Notes: generated by a model not told the origin, from the letters alone. 64,000 bases of DNA from an uncultured Rhodospirillales bacterium (GCA_903822185.1 CAIJOA010000011.1:806001-870000); one strand, 5' to 3'; shown: positions 16,192 through 23,431, numbered from the stretch's first letter. Made by a program: numbers and translations.

Positions 16192-17148
16192 TCAGTGTTC
16201 TTCCGGCGGTTTCTTGTTCGCCGCGGCGATCGCTTCGCGCAGTTCGGCGGGAATGCCTTCGCCCAGCATCCAGACCGGCGGCGGGCCGTTCTTTTCCCAC
16301 ACCACCGGCTGCCAGCTATCGTCGAAGCGATCCATGTCGGTGAAGACTTCGATCTCGCCGCCACAGGGATTGGCGAAGTGCCAGAAGATGTGATTGCCCA
16401 GCGGCTGACGCCCCGGCCCCCAGGTGCCATTCCAGCCGCGCGCCTTCATGTGACCGCCGCTCCACAGCACATCGTCGAAGCCCGGCAGTTCCAGCGCGGC
16501 ATGATCGAAGCGCGCCTCCTTGCTGCCGATGGTCATGAACAAAAGCTGATGATGGTCGCTGATCCCGCTGAGCCGCATGAAATCCCCGACCATCAACGAA
16601 CGGTCCGTCAGCTTGAAGCCGAGACGTTCAAGATAGAAAGCCGACGCCTTCTCGCGTTGTTCCGGCAAGACGCGATAAACGACATGGCCGATGCGGGTCG
16701 GTGTGAGCCGCGTCGGCGGCGCAACGCGCTGGTTGAGCCGCGCCGAAACGTCATGGTTGTTCACCCGCGGCCGCGCCGGCGTCGCCGGTGTCGGGTTGCT
16801 GACGGCGAAGGCGATGGCGAAGCCGGTTTCGTCGCGCGCATGAAGGGCGCCATCCGGCGTTTTCCGAACGGCGCGATCTTTGGCGAGTTCGGCGGCGATG
16901 GCATCGAGGCTCGCGGCCGAATCGACACCCCACGTCACTTCGCGCAAGGTCGGGCCTGTTTCGGGTGATGCCGGCAACGACGGATCATCGATCGGCCGAA
17001 GGGTGATGGTTTGATTGGTCGGCGTACGGAACCGCGCACCCGCACCATCCGCATCGCGTTTTTCGAGACCGAGATCCTCGAAGAAGCGCGCGCCGGCGGC
17101 CATATCGGCAACGCCGAAAGTCAGAGATTCGATTCGCGTGATAGGCAT
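16192..17148 (-). CDS. VOC-family protein with two glyoxalase/dioxygenase domains
   Basis: 318 residues from the ATG at 17148 with GGGGGAA upstream. Two vicinal-oxygen-chelate modules follow one another: residues about 1-125 (RIESLTFGVADMAAGARFFEDLGL) and about 150-290 (RIGHVVYRVLPEQREKASAFY). The second keeps candidate metal ligands: His in RIGHVVY, His in RFDHAAL and Glu in GGEIEVF. The first lacks the histidine at the corresponding place, as in extradiol dioxygenases where only one half is catalytic. It is likely an aromatic-ring-cleavage type dioxygenase or lyase; the substrate is unknown. Confidence 0.88.
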   Translation of the reverse strand: MPITRIESLTFGVADMAAGARFFEDLGLEKRDADGAGARFRTPTNQTITLRPIDDPSLPASPETGPTLREVTWGVDSAASLDAIAAELAKDRAVRKTPDGALHARDETGFAIAFAVSNPTPATPARPRVNNHDVSARLNQRVAPPTRLTPTRIGHVVYRVLPEQREKASAFYLERLGFKLTDRSLMVGDFMRLSGISDHHQLLFMTIGSKEARFDHAALELPGFDDVLWSGGHMKARGWNGTWGPGRQPLGNHIFWHFANPCGGEIEVFTDMDRFDDSWQPVVWEKNGPPPVWMLGEGIPAELREAIAAANKKPPEEH

Positions 17149-17292
17149 GACGTTCCCCCGTGCTGTGCTCGTATTACGGGGAGCGGTTGCATCTGTCGTG
17201 AAGTACCCGCTTAGCGGTGAACTTCACCCTCCCCGACCGATATTCTTTGTTGGCTCTTATGTATCACAGCCGGTGGGCATGGCGGAACGGCG

Positions 17293-17460
17293 TTAGTGCG
17301 CGCCCATCATAAGCATCGCCGCGCGTACCGCCCAACCGAGCGCCCAAGGGATCACCCCCAGATAAATGAATGCGACCGCCAGCACGCCCAGGATCACGAT
17401 CATGACGAAACCGCCGAGCAAGGGCTCGCGGCGGGCTTTTGAGGCTGGGGGAAGGCTCAC
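17293..17460 (-). CDS. Small membrane protein (55 residues), possibly SOS-controlled
   Basis: An open frame starting at a GTG at 17460 and ending in TAA at 17293. It has a basic N-terminus (KARREP) and then one long hydrophobic segment (FVMIVILGVLAVAFIYLGV continuing to WALGWAV), so it should sit in the inner membrane with N-terminus inside. There is no Shine-Dalgarno sequence. Instead TATGAT lies six bases before the GTG, which would suit a leaderless message. A GTTC-N7-GTTC SOS box is centred about 42 bp upstream. No named family recognised; small SOS-induced membrane proteins such as Caulobacter SidA are a functional analogy only. The coding call itself is moderate. Confidence 0.45.
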   Translation of the reverse strand: MSLPPASKARREPLLGGFVMIVILGVLAVAFIYLGVIPWALGWAVRAAMLMMGAH

Positions 17461-17494
17461 CCGGTCATCATAGCGGATGAATCAAAGTTCGTTT

Positions 17495-17509
17495 GTTCTT
17501 CTTTCGTTC
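17495..17509. promoter_or_regulatory. Candidate LexA (SOS) box, alphaproteobacterial type
   Basis: GTTCTTCTTTCGTTC is an exact GTTC-N7-GTTC direct repeat, the known LexA site of alphaproteobacteria. An extra GTTC at 17487-17490 precedes it. The closest downstream frame is the small membrane ORF starting at 17460 on the minus strand, with TATGAT at 17467-17472. Confidence 0.55.
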
Positions 17510-17810
17510 TAGACGGCGGCGCGGCGAGATGCTATAAGGGGAACTGGCTAAGACGAAACCTGCCCGGCCGTTGCGTCGGGTGTAATCGTCGATAAATGGC
17601 CCATCCTTTTATCGACGTTGTCTTGTCTTGGTCTGCCAGGTGGCTCTCCCCCATTCGTCGATCCGCATCGCGGCGCGTCGGGTGGGGGAAGTCCGAAACA
17701 GAATCCTCCTCCTGTAAAATTTTGACGCCGCGCTTCGCGCGCGATCGATACCGCGTGCGTCCAAGACGGCATAGAATGACGCCAACAAGATATACGGGAG
17801 GCACGACGCC
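17510..17810. other. Gene-free 300 bp with strong hairpins
   Basis: No convincing protein frame. A perfect 10-bp inverted repeat CGTCGATAAA/TTTATCGACG with an 11-base loop spans 17587-17617. A longer stem pairs TCCCCCA with TGGGGGA at about 17648-17691, and a GC-rich stem (GCGC/GCGC around TTC) lies near 17733-17745. TATAAG at about 17531 could be a + strand -10. This could encode a structured RNA or a long leader of the amidohydrolase gene. I could not match it to 6S, SRP, RNase P or tmRNA signatures. Confidence 0.4.
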
Positions 17811-18620
17811 ATGCAGATCATCGACGCCCATGTTCATATCTGGTCCAGCAACGTCCCGAACCCGCCACATCGTCAGGTGTCGTCTTTCTCGGCCGAGGAA
17901 GTTTTAAGCGAGATGGATGCAGCCGGCGTCGATGCTGCCGTCATTCAGCCGCCGAACTGGGACCCGAACGCCAACGCGGTCGCCATCGCCGCGGCGAAGA
18001 AATACCCAAAGCGCTTTGCGATCCTCGGCGGCTTCGAACTCGACAAGCCCGAGAGCCGCGACCTGGTCGATACATGGAAGCAGCAGCCCGGCATGCTCGG
18101 CCTGCGCTTCACCTTCATGCTGCCACATCAACAGACCTGGCCCAGTGACGGTACGATGGATTGGTTGTGGCCTGCCGCCGAACGCGCCGGCTTACCGGTC
18201 GCGCTGGGCGCGGCGAATTTCCTGCCGCTGGTCGGCGAGATCGCCGCGCGTCATCCGAACCTCAAACTGACGATCGATCACTTCGGCATGCCACCGCGCG
18301 CCGTCGATGCTGCCGCGTTCGAGAAACTGCCGAACCTTCTCGCTTTGGCCAAGCACAAGAACGTCGCGGTCAAAGTAACCGGCGCGACCGGCATGACGAC
18401 AGCAGCCTATCCGTTCCGAAACCTGCATCAACCGATCCGCGCGATCTACGACGCGTTCGGTCCCGAACGGATGTTCTGGGGCACCGACATCACGCGTCTC
18501 AAGACGCCGTGGCGGCAATGCGTGACGCTGTTCACCGAAGAACTCGACTGGCTCACATCCCATGACAAGGAACTCATCATGGGCCAGGCGCTGTGCGACT
18601 GGATCGGCTGGAAGCGTTAA
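17811..18620 (+). CDS. Amidohydrolase family protein (TIM-barrel, amidohydrolase 2)
   Basis: 269 residues from the ATG at 17811 with GGGAGG upstream. The N-terminus IIDAHVHIW carries the HxH metal pair at the end of the first barrel strand; TIDHFGMP supplies the next histidine and RMFWGTDITRL the late aspartate. This is the pattern of COG3618-type hydrolases (lactonases, 2-pyrone-4,6-dicarboxylate lactonase and relatives) and decarboxylases. Length and motif order fit the family. The exact substrate cannot be read, and no pathway partners adjoin. Confidence 0.9.
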   Translation: MQIIDAHVHIWSSNVPNPPHRQVSSFSAEEVLSEMDAAGVDAAVIQPPNWDPNANAVAIAAAKKYPKRFAILGGFELDKPESRDLVDTWKQQPGMLGLRFTFMLPHQQTWPSDGTMDWLWPAAERAGLPVALGAANFLPLVGEIAARHPNLKLTIDHFGMPPRAVDAAAFEKLPNLLALAKHKNVAVKVTGATGMTTAAYPFRNLHQPIRAIYDAFGPERMFWGTDITRLKTPWRQCVTLFTEELDWLTSHDKELIMGQALCDWIGWKR

Positions 18621-18628
18621 ACGCGCGC

Positions 18629-19126
18629 TTATTCCTTCAGCAGAAACGGCAGCTTCGAGTTGCGAAGCAGAACAAGCCAGCGCACCGCGTTGATCAAGGC
18701 GAACGACGCGGCAGCAACGCCGGCGACGGCAAACCCAAAAGCGATCGGGCGATGGACAACGGCGGCATAAACCGCGGCGGCCGCCGGCGCTGCGGTGGCG
18801 ACGCCACCGGTGGCAACGGCGAAGATCGCGTTGCGTTTCTCGCGACGCAACGCGGCAAGCAATTCGGATGCAGTTGGGTCGATTGCCAACGGAACTTGTG
18901 CAACCGGCACTTCGCGCAGTTGCGCGGCACGCGCACGCAGTTGATTACCCGGCAGATCTGCGATCTCGATCGCATCATCGTTGGCAGCAGCCGCAACGAG
19001 TGTCGGCCGGCGCAACGGAACGACGGTTCCGGTGAGCGACGCGTCTTCCGGCGCAGCACGGCGCCACCAGTAAAGTGAATCCAATCCCGTGCCGGAACGG
19101 TCATCAAGCAGATCGACGTTAGCCAT
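18629..19126 (-). CDS. Conserved-looking membrane protein with C-terminal transmembrane hairpin
   Basis: 165 residues from the ATG at 19126, with GGAGG at good spacing. The first half is soluble and has an LR-rich stretch (TVVPLRRP, NQLRARAAQLRE). The last 60 residues form two membrane helices: AIFAVATGGVATAAPAAAAVY and IAFGFAVAGVAAASFALIN, then a short tail. The second helix closely resembles that of the divergent gene at 19320 (IGFGIAGLVASFIGLIT), where the hairpin is N-terminal. No family recognised. Confidence 0.75.
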   Translation of the reverse strand: MANVDLLDDRSGTGLDSLYWWRRAAPEDASLTGTVVPLRRPTLVAAAANDDAIEIADLPGNQLRARAAQLREVPVAQVPLAIDPTASELLAALRREKRNAIFAVATGGVATAAPAAAAVYAAVVHRPIAFGFAVAGVAAASFALINAVRWLVLLRNSKLPFLLKE

Positions 19127-19276
19127 ATTTTCCTCCGGGCGCGTTGTTTTCGAAAGCGCCTATCCCATGGCAACAATTGCAACGACCGAGCCAGTCGTTT
19201 CTTTTCAACGACTTGGCTGATGGAAACGCCAATCCCTATACAGCGATGTAAAAAACACCGGCATTGTTTGCGCTCC

Positions 19277-19306
19277 TTAACCTCTATTAAAGTTCATTAA
19301 GGTTAA
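19277..19306. promoter_or_regulatory. Inverted repeat in divergent promoter region
   Basis: TTAACCT (19277-19283) and AGGTTAA (19300-19306) face each other across an AT-rich 16-bp spacer that also holds ATTAA repeats. It lies just before the start at 19320 and within the 193-bp divergent spacer, so it could control both membrane-protein genes. Confidence 0.4.
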
Positions 19307-19319
19307 CGGAGGATATTCG

Positions 19320-19796
19320 ATGAGTGATCATAAACCGGTGGCGATTGCGATGATCGTCGGCTCGCTGGCTCTTGCTGCTAACGGTGCCGCGGCCTTCGTC
19401 GCCTTGTCGGTCACGACGCAGCCGCAAGCGATCGGTTTCGGGATCGCAGGCCTTGTCGCCTCGTTCATCGGATTGATCACCACCGCCGTTTGGGCGCGAC
19501 GCCGTGACGTCGTTGTGCGCGAGGTGCAACAGCGCCCACCGATCCTGACACCTTGGACTCCCGTAGCAGAGACTGAAGAAGAAGATGAAGCGTTTGCGTC
19601 GGCGCCGCTTGAAGAAGCTCTATTGGCGGCTGAAGAAGAAGCTCACCTGGCCTACCTCGCTGCCGGCCGTAGCTTTGACACCGTGCCCGCGATGGAAGCG
19701 GCAACAACATCGGCGGGCGACAACGTCGTTCAGCTTCGGGACTGGGTTCGCACGCATCGCCGCTCGGTGCCGCAGCGCCAACTCGGGAACTCTTAA
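19320..19796 (+). CDS. Membrane protein with N-terminal transmembrane hairpin and acidic tail
   Basis: 158 residues from the ATG at 19320; GGAGG precedes it. Two membrane helices (AIAMIVGSLALAANGAAAFVA and IGFGIAGLVASFIGLIT) come first, then a basic stop-transfer ARRR, and a soluble acidic domain (ETEEEDEAFASAPLEEALLAAEEEA) ending with GDNVVQLRDWVR. The hairpin is similar to the one at the C-terminus of the divergent gene 18629-19126, as if the same module had been attached to opposite ends of two proteins. No family recognised; function unknown. Confidence 0.7.
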   Translation: MSDHKPVAIAMIVGSLALAANGAAAFVALSVTTQPQAIGFGIAGLVASFIGLITTAVWARRRDVVVREVQQRPPILTPWTPVAETEEEDEAFASAPLEEALLAAEEEAHLAYLAAGRSFDTVPAMEAATTSAGDNVVQLRDWVRTHRRSVPQRQLGNS

Positions 19797-19907
19797 GAGA
19801 GATTAAAACCGCGCGGTTTGCGCCGCTTCGACAAGCGTTTTATCGGTCGCCTCATCGTTTATTAAGCTTCTTCGCCAAGACTGAGTTTGGTTACTTGGTA
19901 TTAGGCG

Positions 19908-20516
19908 ATGGCTGTAAAAGACGATCTTCCCACATCACCCCCGCAAGGCGCGCCGCGCAATCCCGGCCGGCGCATGTTGCTGGGCGGTATTCCGATCGCC
20001 GTCACCCTGGCGAGTAAGCCAGCGCTGGCCAGCGTCGGGCAATGTTCCGTCTCGAACGCGCTGTCGGGCAATCTATCGCATCCGATTCCGGCCGGCATAA
20101 ATTGCGGCCTGACGCCGTCATCGTGGGTCAGCCTCGCCGGCACCAATCAGCTGTGGCCACGTACGGCGATGTATCCGCAGACGACATTCTCGACGGCTTG
20201 CGGCTCGCCCGGCATGAGCAGCAATTGGACCATCGGCGCTCAATCGATGCTCGCGGCGCTGCAGGGCAGCCTCGTCATCACCTGCAAGATCAAAGGCAAC
20301 AAAACCACCCTCAACGCCGGGCTTTTCGGCGAACAGGTTGCGGCGAGCCTTTTGAACGCAGCCGCCTTCTCGCCGAACAATTACACCAAGACGCTGTCGC
20401 AAATTCAGGCGATGGTATCGCCGATCTGGTTGTCCTCGCCGAACAGCTCGAGCCAGGCGCAAAGCTCGCTCGATTCGGTCACGACCCAGCTCGCCCCGCT
20501 CAACATCAATAGCTGA
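19908..20516 (+). CDS. Secreted protein of unknown function in PqqD/HprK-related cassette
   Basis: 202 residues from the ATG at 19908. An N-terminal region with RNPGRRMLLGGIPIAVTLA and cleavage near ALA|S looks like a Sec or Tat-type signal: two arginines precede a short hydrophobic stretch. The mature part contains four cysteines (QCSVSN, NCGLTP, ACGSPG, TCKIKG), presumably two disulphides, and a Ser/Asn-rich C-terminal half. No enzyme motif was recognised. It lies 15 bp before a PqqD-like chaperone gene and an HprK-related kinase gene, so it is a candidate substrate or output of that system. This is inference from order only. Confidence 0.7.
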   Translation: MAVKDDLPTSPPQGAPRNPGRRMLLGGIPIAVTLASKPALASVGQCSVSNALSGNLSHPIPAGINCGLTPSSWVSLAGTNQLWPRTAMYPQTTFSTACGSPGMSSNWTIGAQSMLAALQGSLVITCKIKGNKTTLNAGLFGEQVAASLLNAAAFSPNNYTKTLSQIQAMVSPIWLSSPNSSSQAQSSLDSVTTQLAPLNINS

Positions 20517-20531
20517 CGCGGCCGTCGCGCG

Positions 20532-20812
20532 ATGACCGCCGCCCCGATCGCACGCCGCATCGGTCCCGCCGTGCAATGGCGCGATTGGGATGGCGAGATT
20601 GTCGCTTATAACGACCGCACCGGCGACACCCATCACTTCGCCGATCTGGCCGCCTGGATGTTTCGTTTGCTGATCGCGCGAACACTGGATGAATCCGGCA
20701 TCCGCGCCGCCGCCGAAGCCGAGATCGAATTGCCCCCGCGATCGACCGCGATGCCGCTATCGCACGCACCATCGCTTTGTTCGATCAACTGGAACTGACC
20801 GAGGCCGCATGA
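20532..20812 (+). CDS. PqqD-family peptide chaperone (HPr-rel-A type), frameshifted at a C5 tract
   Basis: The frame from the ATG at 20532 encodes a PqqD-like domain: VQWRDWDGEIVAYNDRTGDTHHF, then DLAAWMFRLL and a helix ending AEAEIE. After the run of five C at 20733-20737 the frame turns into unlikely sequence and stops at 20798. One base added in the C run restores a natural C-terminus (IDRDAAIARTIALFDQLELTEAA) that ends in TGA at 20810-20812, overlapping the kinase ATG in the usual coupled way. So the real gene is most likely 20532-20812 with a +1 problem at the C run: an indel mutation, a sequencing error, or slippage. PqqD-like proteins present peptides to modifying enzymes. Confidence 0.7.
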
Positions 20813-21681
20813 ATTCGCTCGCAATGCGGCTTGGCCCTTTCACGGCGACGCTGGAAACGCCGTTCGCATCATTGGTGGACGGGCTGCATCAGCTTTACCG
20901 GCCCGAACTCTTCGACGTCTCCGACAGCTTCGCCGACTTTCATGTGAGCCTCGCGCCCGGCAAAGGCGTACGGCGCTGGTTCCGGCAACAGGCGCGCTTT
21001 CTTGTCGATGGCGAAAGCCCCTTCATGCCGCTGCCGGCGGATCAGGCCCTGCCTATGTTCGAATGGGGACTCAATTACGCGATCGCCGCGCAAGCGCATC
21101 AGTATCTGGTCGTTCATGCCGCTGCGATCGAACTCAATGGCCGTGTCGCGATCCTGCCAGGCGCGCCCGGCGCCGGCAAAAGCACCCTGACCGCGGCGCT
21201 GGTTCAGCGCGGCTGGCGGCTTCTGTCGGACGAACTGGCGCTGATCCGCCCCGAGGATGGCCATGTCGTACCGTTGGCGCGGCCGATCAATTTGAAGAAC
21301 CGTTCGATCGACATCATGCGCGATTACGCGCCCGAGGCTGTCTTCAGCCGCGAGACGCACGACACGGCCAAGGGAACGGTTGCACTGATGCGTGCGCCGG
21401 ACGACAGCATGCGCCGCGTCGGCGAAAGCGCGCCGGTCGGCTGGATCGTCTTTCCGCGCTGGAAGGAAGATGCCGAGGCGCGCATGGAACCATGGTCGCG
21501 GCCGGCGGGATTGATGGAGATCGCGCATAACGCGATGAATTACAGCCTACACGAAGAGCGGGGCTTCAACGTGCTGGCGAATATTTTCGAGCAAAGCGGC
21601 TGTTACCGCTTCACCTACAGCAAGCTCGACGACGCCATCGAGCGCTTTGCAGCGCTCGCGGCGTCATCACTTCAATCTTGA
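20809..21681 (+). CDS. HprK-related kinase A
   Basis: 290 residues from the ATG at 20809, which overlaps the restored PqqD frame (ATGA). A P-loop GAPGAGKST (118-126) sits in the characteristic HPr-kinase context, preceded by HAAAIELNGRVAIL and followed by RGWRLLSDELALI, whose acidic residues correspond to the HprK active site. The N-terminal ~110 residues are specific to the HprK-related A family found beside PqqD-like chaperones. No HPr or PTS gene adjoins, so the phosphorylated target is probably not the classic HPr. The other partners (nucleotidyltransferase, asparagine-synthase-like) sometimes seen in such loci are absent here. Confidence 0.9.
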   Translation: MNSLAMRLGPFTATLETPFASLVDGLHQLYRPELFDVSDSFADFHVSLAPGKGVRRWFRQQARFLVDGESPFMPLPADQALPMFEWGLNYAIAAQAHQYLVVHAAAIELNGRVAILPGAPGAGKSTLTAALVQRGWRLLSDELALIRPEDGHVVPLARPINLKNRSIDIMRDYAPEAVFSRETHDTAKGTVALMRAPDDSMRRVGESAPVGWIVFPRWKEDAEARMEPWSRPAGLMEIAHNAMNYSLHEERGFNVLANIFEQSGCYRFTYSKLDDAIERFAALAASSLQS

Positions 21682-21698
21682 AATAATTTATAGCTTAG

Positions 21699-21746
21699 AT
21701 CCCCGCTTTCGCGGGGATGTCACGTCAGGTTTCCGAGACGGAAACC
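21699..21746 (+). terminator. Two hairpins after the kinase gene, terminator-like
   Basis: ATCCCCGC/GCGGGGAT with TTTC loop at 21699-21718, a degenerate copy of the REP-like element, followed by GGTTTCC/GGAAACC at 21728-21746. No long T tract, so termination in either direction is only probable. They lie between convergent genes ending at 21681 and 21754. Confidence 0.5.
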
Positions 21747-21753
21747 CGCCCTG

Positions 21754-21990
21754 TCACTTCCAGACCGGCTGGCCGAGATAGACTTGCGAAGGATCGGTCG
21801 CAGCACCTGCCGTCGCACCGACCGCGCCGCCGACCAGAGCGCCGATGAGCGGCGCCCCTAAGACAGACCCGATCAACGCACCGCCCGCAGCACCGAACCC
21901 GGCGCCGGTCAAAGCACGATCCGTCGGGGTCTGCCCGCAGGCAGATAGAAGCAGCGCGACAGCGAACGCAAAAACCACAGATTTACGCAT
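21754..21990 (-). CDS. Small glycine-zipper lipoprotein
   Basis: 78 residues from the ATG at 21990. The signal is a lipoprotein type with lipobox LLSAC (FAVALLLSAC). The mature part is a glycine-zipper region, GAGFGAAGGALIGSVLGAPLIG with GxxxG spacing, followed by GGAVGATAGA, as in OsmB/YmgG-like outer-membrane lipoproteins of unknown function. The protein ends in YLGQPVWK. A hairpin at 22063-22095 lies upstream, between it and msrP on the same strand. Confidence 0.85.
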   Translation of the reverse strand: MRKSVVFAFAVALLLSACGQTPTDRALTGAGFGAAGGALIGSVLGAPLIGALVGGAVGATAGAATDPSQVYLGQPVWK

Positions 21991-22062
21991 GGGAGGGCTC
22001 CCCCTGAAAAATTGTCTTCGGGAAACGCTATCAGAAGAGCCCAACGTTAACAAGGACTTCTA

Positions 22063-22095
22063 CCAGACTCCTCGTTACTTTGACTAAGAGTCTGG
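22063..22095 (-). terminator. Inverted repeat downstream of msrP
   Basis: CCAGACTC at 22063-22070 pairs with GAGTCTGG at 22088-22095 across 17 bp. It lies 15 bp after the msrP stop on the minus strand. No T tract follows on that strand, so it is a weak terminator candidate or 3-prime stabilising hairpin. Each arm contains GAGTC, a CcrM-type GANTC site. Confidence 0.45.
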
Positions 22096-22109
22096 TTTAG
22101 AAGCTTGAT

Positions 22110-23090
22110 TTAGGCGAACAGCCGTTCCGATTTGAGGTTGTCATACATCGACGCGACGTATTCGCCGTAGCCGTTCCACGGCAGGGTCGGTTTGCGCTCG
22201 CCGCCGCCCAGAATACGCTCGCTTGCTTGGCTCCAACGCGGATGCGGCACTTCGGGATTCACGTTCGCCCAGAAGCCGTATTCGCTGGCGTTCAGCTTTT
22301 CCCAATAGGAGACCGGCCGCTTGTCGGTGAAGCTGAACTTCACGATCGATTTGATCGACTTGAAGCCGTATTTCCACGGCGTCGCGAGGCGCAGCGGCGC
22401 GCCGTTCTGCTTCGGCATCGAATGGCCGTACATGCCGGTAGCGATGAAGGCGAGATCGTTGGTCGCTTCTTCCATCGTCAGGCCCTCGATATAGGGCCAG
22501 GGATACCAGAACATCTTTTGCCCCGGCGCCATGCTGGGATCTTTGAAGGTGGTCATTTGCAGGTATTTCGCGCCCGACGTCGGCTTCGCCAGCGCGACCA
22601 AATCCTTCAGCGGAAAGCCGCTCCACGGCACCGCCATCGACCATGCTTCGACGCAGCGATGGCGATAAAGCCGTTCTTCGAGCTGAACCTTCTTCAACAG
22701 ATCGTCGATGCCCATCGTCATCGGCTTTTCGACCATGCCGTCGATCTCGATCGTCCAAGGCCGGATCTTCAATTTCTGCGCGGCGTCGGAAATGCCTTTG
22801 TCTTCGCCGTATTCGTAGAAGTTGTTGTAGGTCGTCGAGAATTTCTCATCGGTCATCGGCCGATCGAGCGTGTATTTGTCGTTCTTCTTGGCAGGATAAA
22901 GCCCGGCCGACGGATCGGTCTCGGGCGCTGTCGCGGCAAAGGCCTGACCGAAAGGCAGCGAGCCGGCGCCGGCGGCGAGGATCGTCCCCAATCCCATCGC
23001 TTTCAGAACATCGCGGCGGTCGTGGAACACCGATTCCGGCGTCGCTTCGCTCTCGCGCATTTCCCAGCCGCGTTTCACCTTGATCAGCAT
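22110..23090 (-). CDS. msrP: Protein-methionine-sulfoxide reductase catalytic subunit MsrP (YedY)
   Basis: 326 residues from the ATG at 23090 with GGAGAG upstream; the frame's earlier starts are not credible. A Tat signal HDRRDVLKAMG (RR at 25-26) leads to the periplasm, as required for a folded molybdopterin enzyme. The molybdenum-ligating cysteine is Cys146 in LYRHRCVEAWSMAVPW; the family blocks FNNFYEYG-type (NNFYEYGEDK) and MYGHSMPKQNGAPLRL are present. It repairs oxidised methionines in envelope proteins. The usual membrane haem partner MsrQ is not next to it: the downstream gene is an unrelated lipoprotein. Moco genes are encoded at 34.8-37.3 kb. Confidence 0.94.
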   Translation of the reverse strand: MLIKVKRGWEMRESEATPESVFHDRRDVLKAMGLGTILAAGAGSLPFGQAFAATAPETDPSAGLYPAKKNDKYTLDRPMTDEKFSTTYNNFYEYGEDKGISDAAQKLKIRPWTIEIDGMVEKPMTMGIDDLLKKVQLEERLYRHRCVEAWSMAVPWSGFPLKDLVALAKPTSGAKYLQMTTFKDPSMAPGQKMFWYPWPYIEGLTMEEATNDLAFIATGMYGHSMPKQNGAPLRLATPWKYGFKSIKSIVKFSFTDKRPVSYWEKLNASEYGFWANVNPEVPHPRWSQASERILGGGERKPTLPWNGYGEYVASMYDNLKSERLFA

Positions 23091-23431
23091 GGCCCACTCT
23101 CCTTCACGACGAATCAGCGATAAACCCGCGATCCGGACGCTGCAAGTCAAAGAAACGCGATTGCCGCGTACCATCATCTTGTTCGCCCGCAACCGGGAAA
23201 AGTTACCCCGTCGCTATCGATACGATGCAAAGGGATGTGAAGATCAGGGGAAATGGGCGCTCCGTTCCTATCCGCAGCCTTATTTCCCCCAAACGCCCAC
23301 ATTATAGGGGTATTTTGCACGGCACCGATGCGCCCAACGATTTGACATCGGGGCCGCTTCCTTGTTGTCTTTGCTGAGATTTCAGCAGAGCACGCGGGCT
23401 GAAGCGCGGGCGGCGGTTCGGAGGGAAAATC
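23091..23431. promoter_or_regulatory. Divergent promoter region between two molybdoenzyme genes
   Basis: A 341-bp gap. On the minus strand a perfect TATAAT at 23301-23306 would start a roughly 200-nt msrP leader; a stem of GGGGAAAT (23247-23254) with ATTTCCCC (23282-23289) would sit near its 5-prime end. On the plus strand TTGACA at 23342-23347 with TTGTCT 17 bp later (23365-23370) is a possible promoter for the CoxL-like gene, whose start at 23432 follows GGAGGG. No clear gene in the gap. Confidence 0.45.

Noticed and set aside
17510-17720. Possible 6S, SRP or RNase P RNA
   Set aside because: Lacks the SRP GGAAGGAAGCAGCC-type core and RNase P GAGGAAAGTCC; 6S cannot be judged by eye, so only hairpins are reported.
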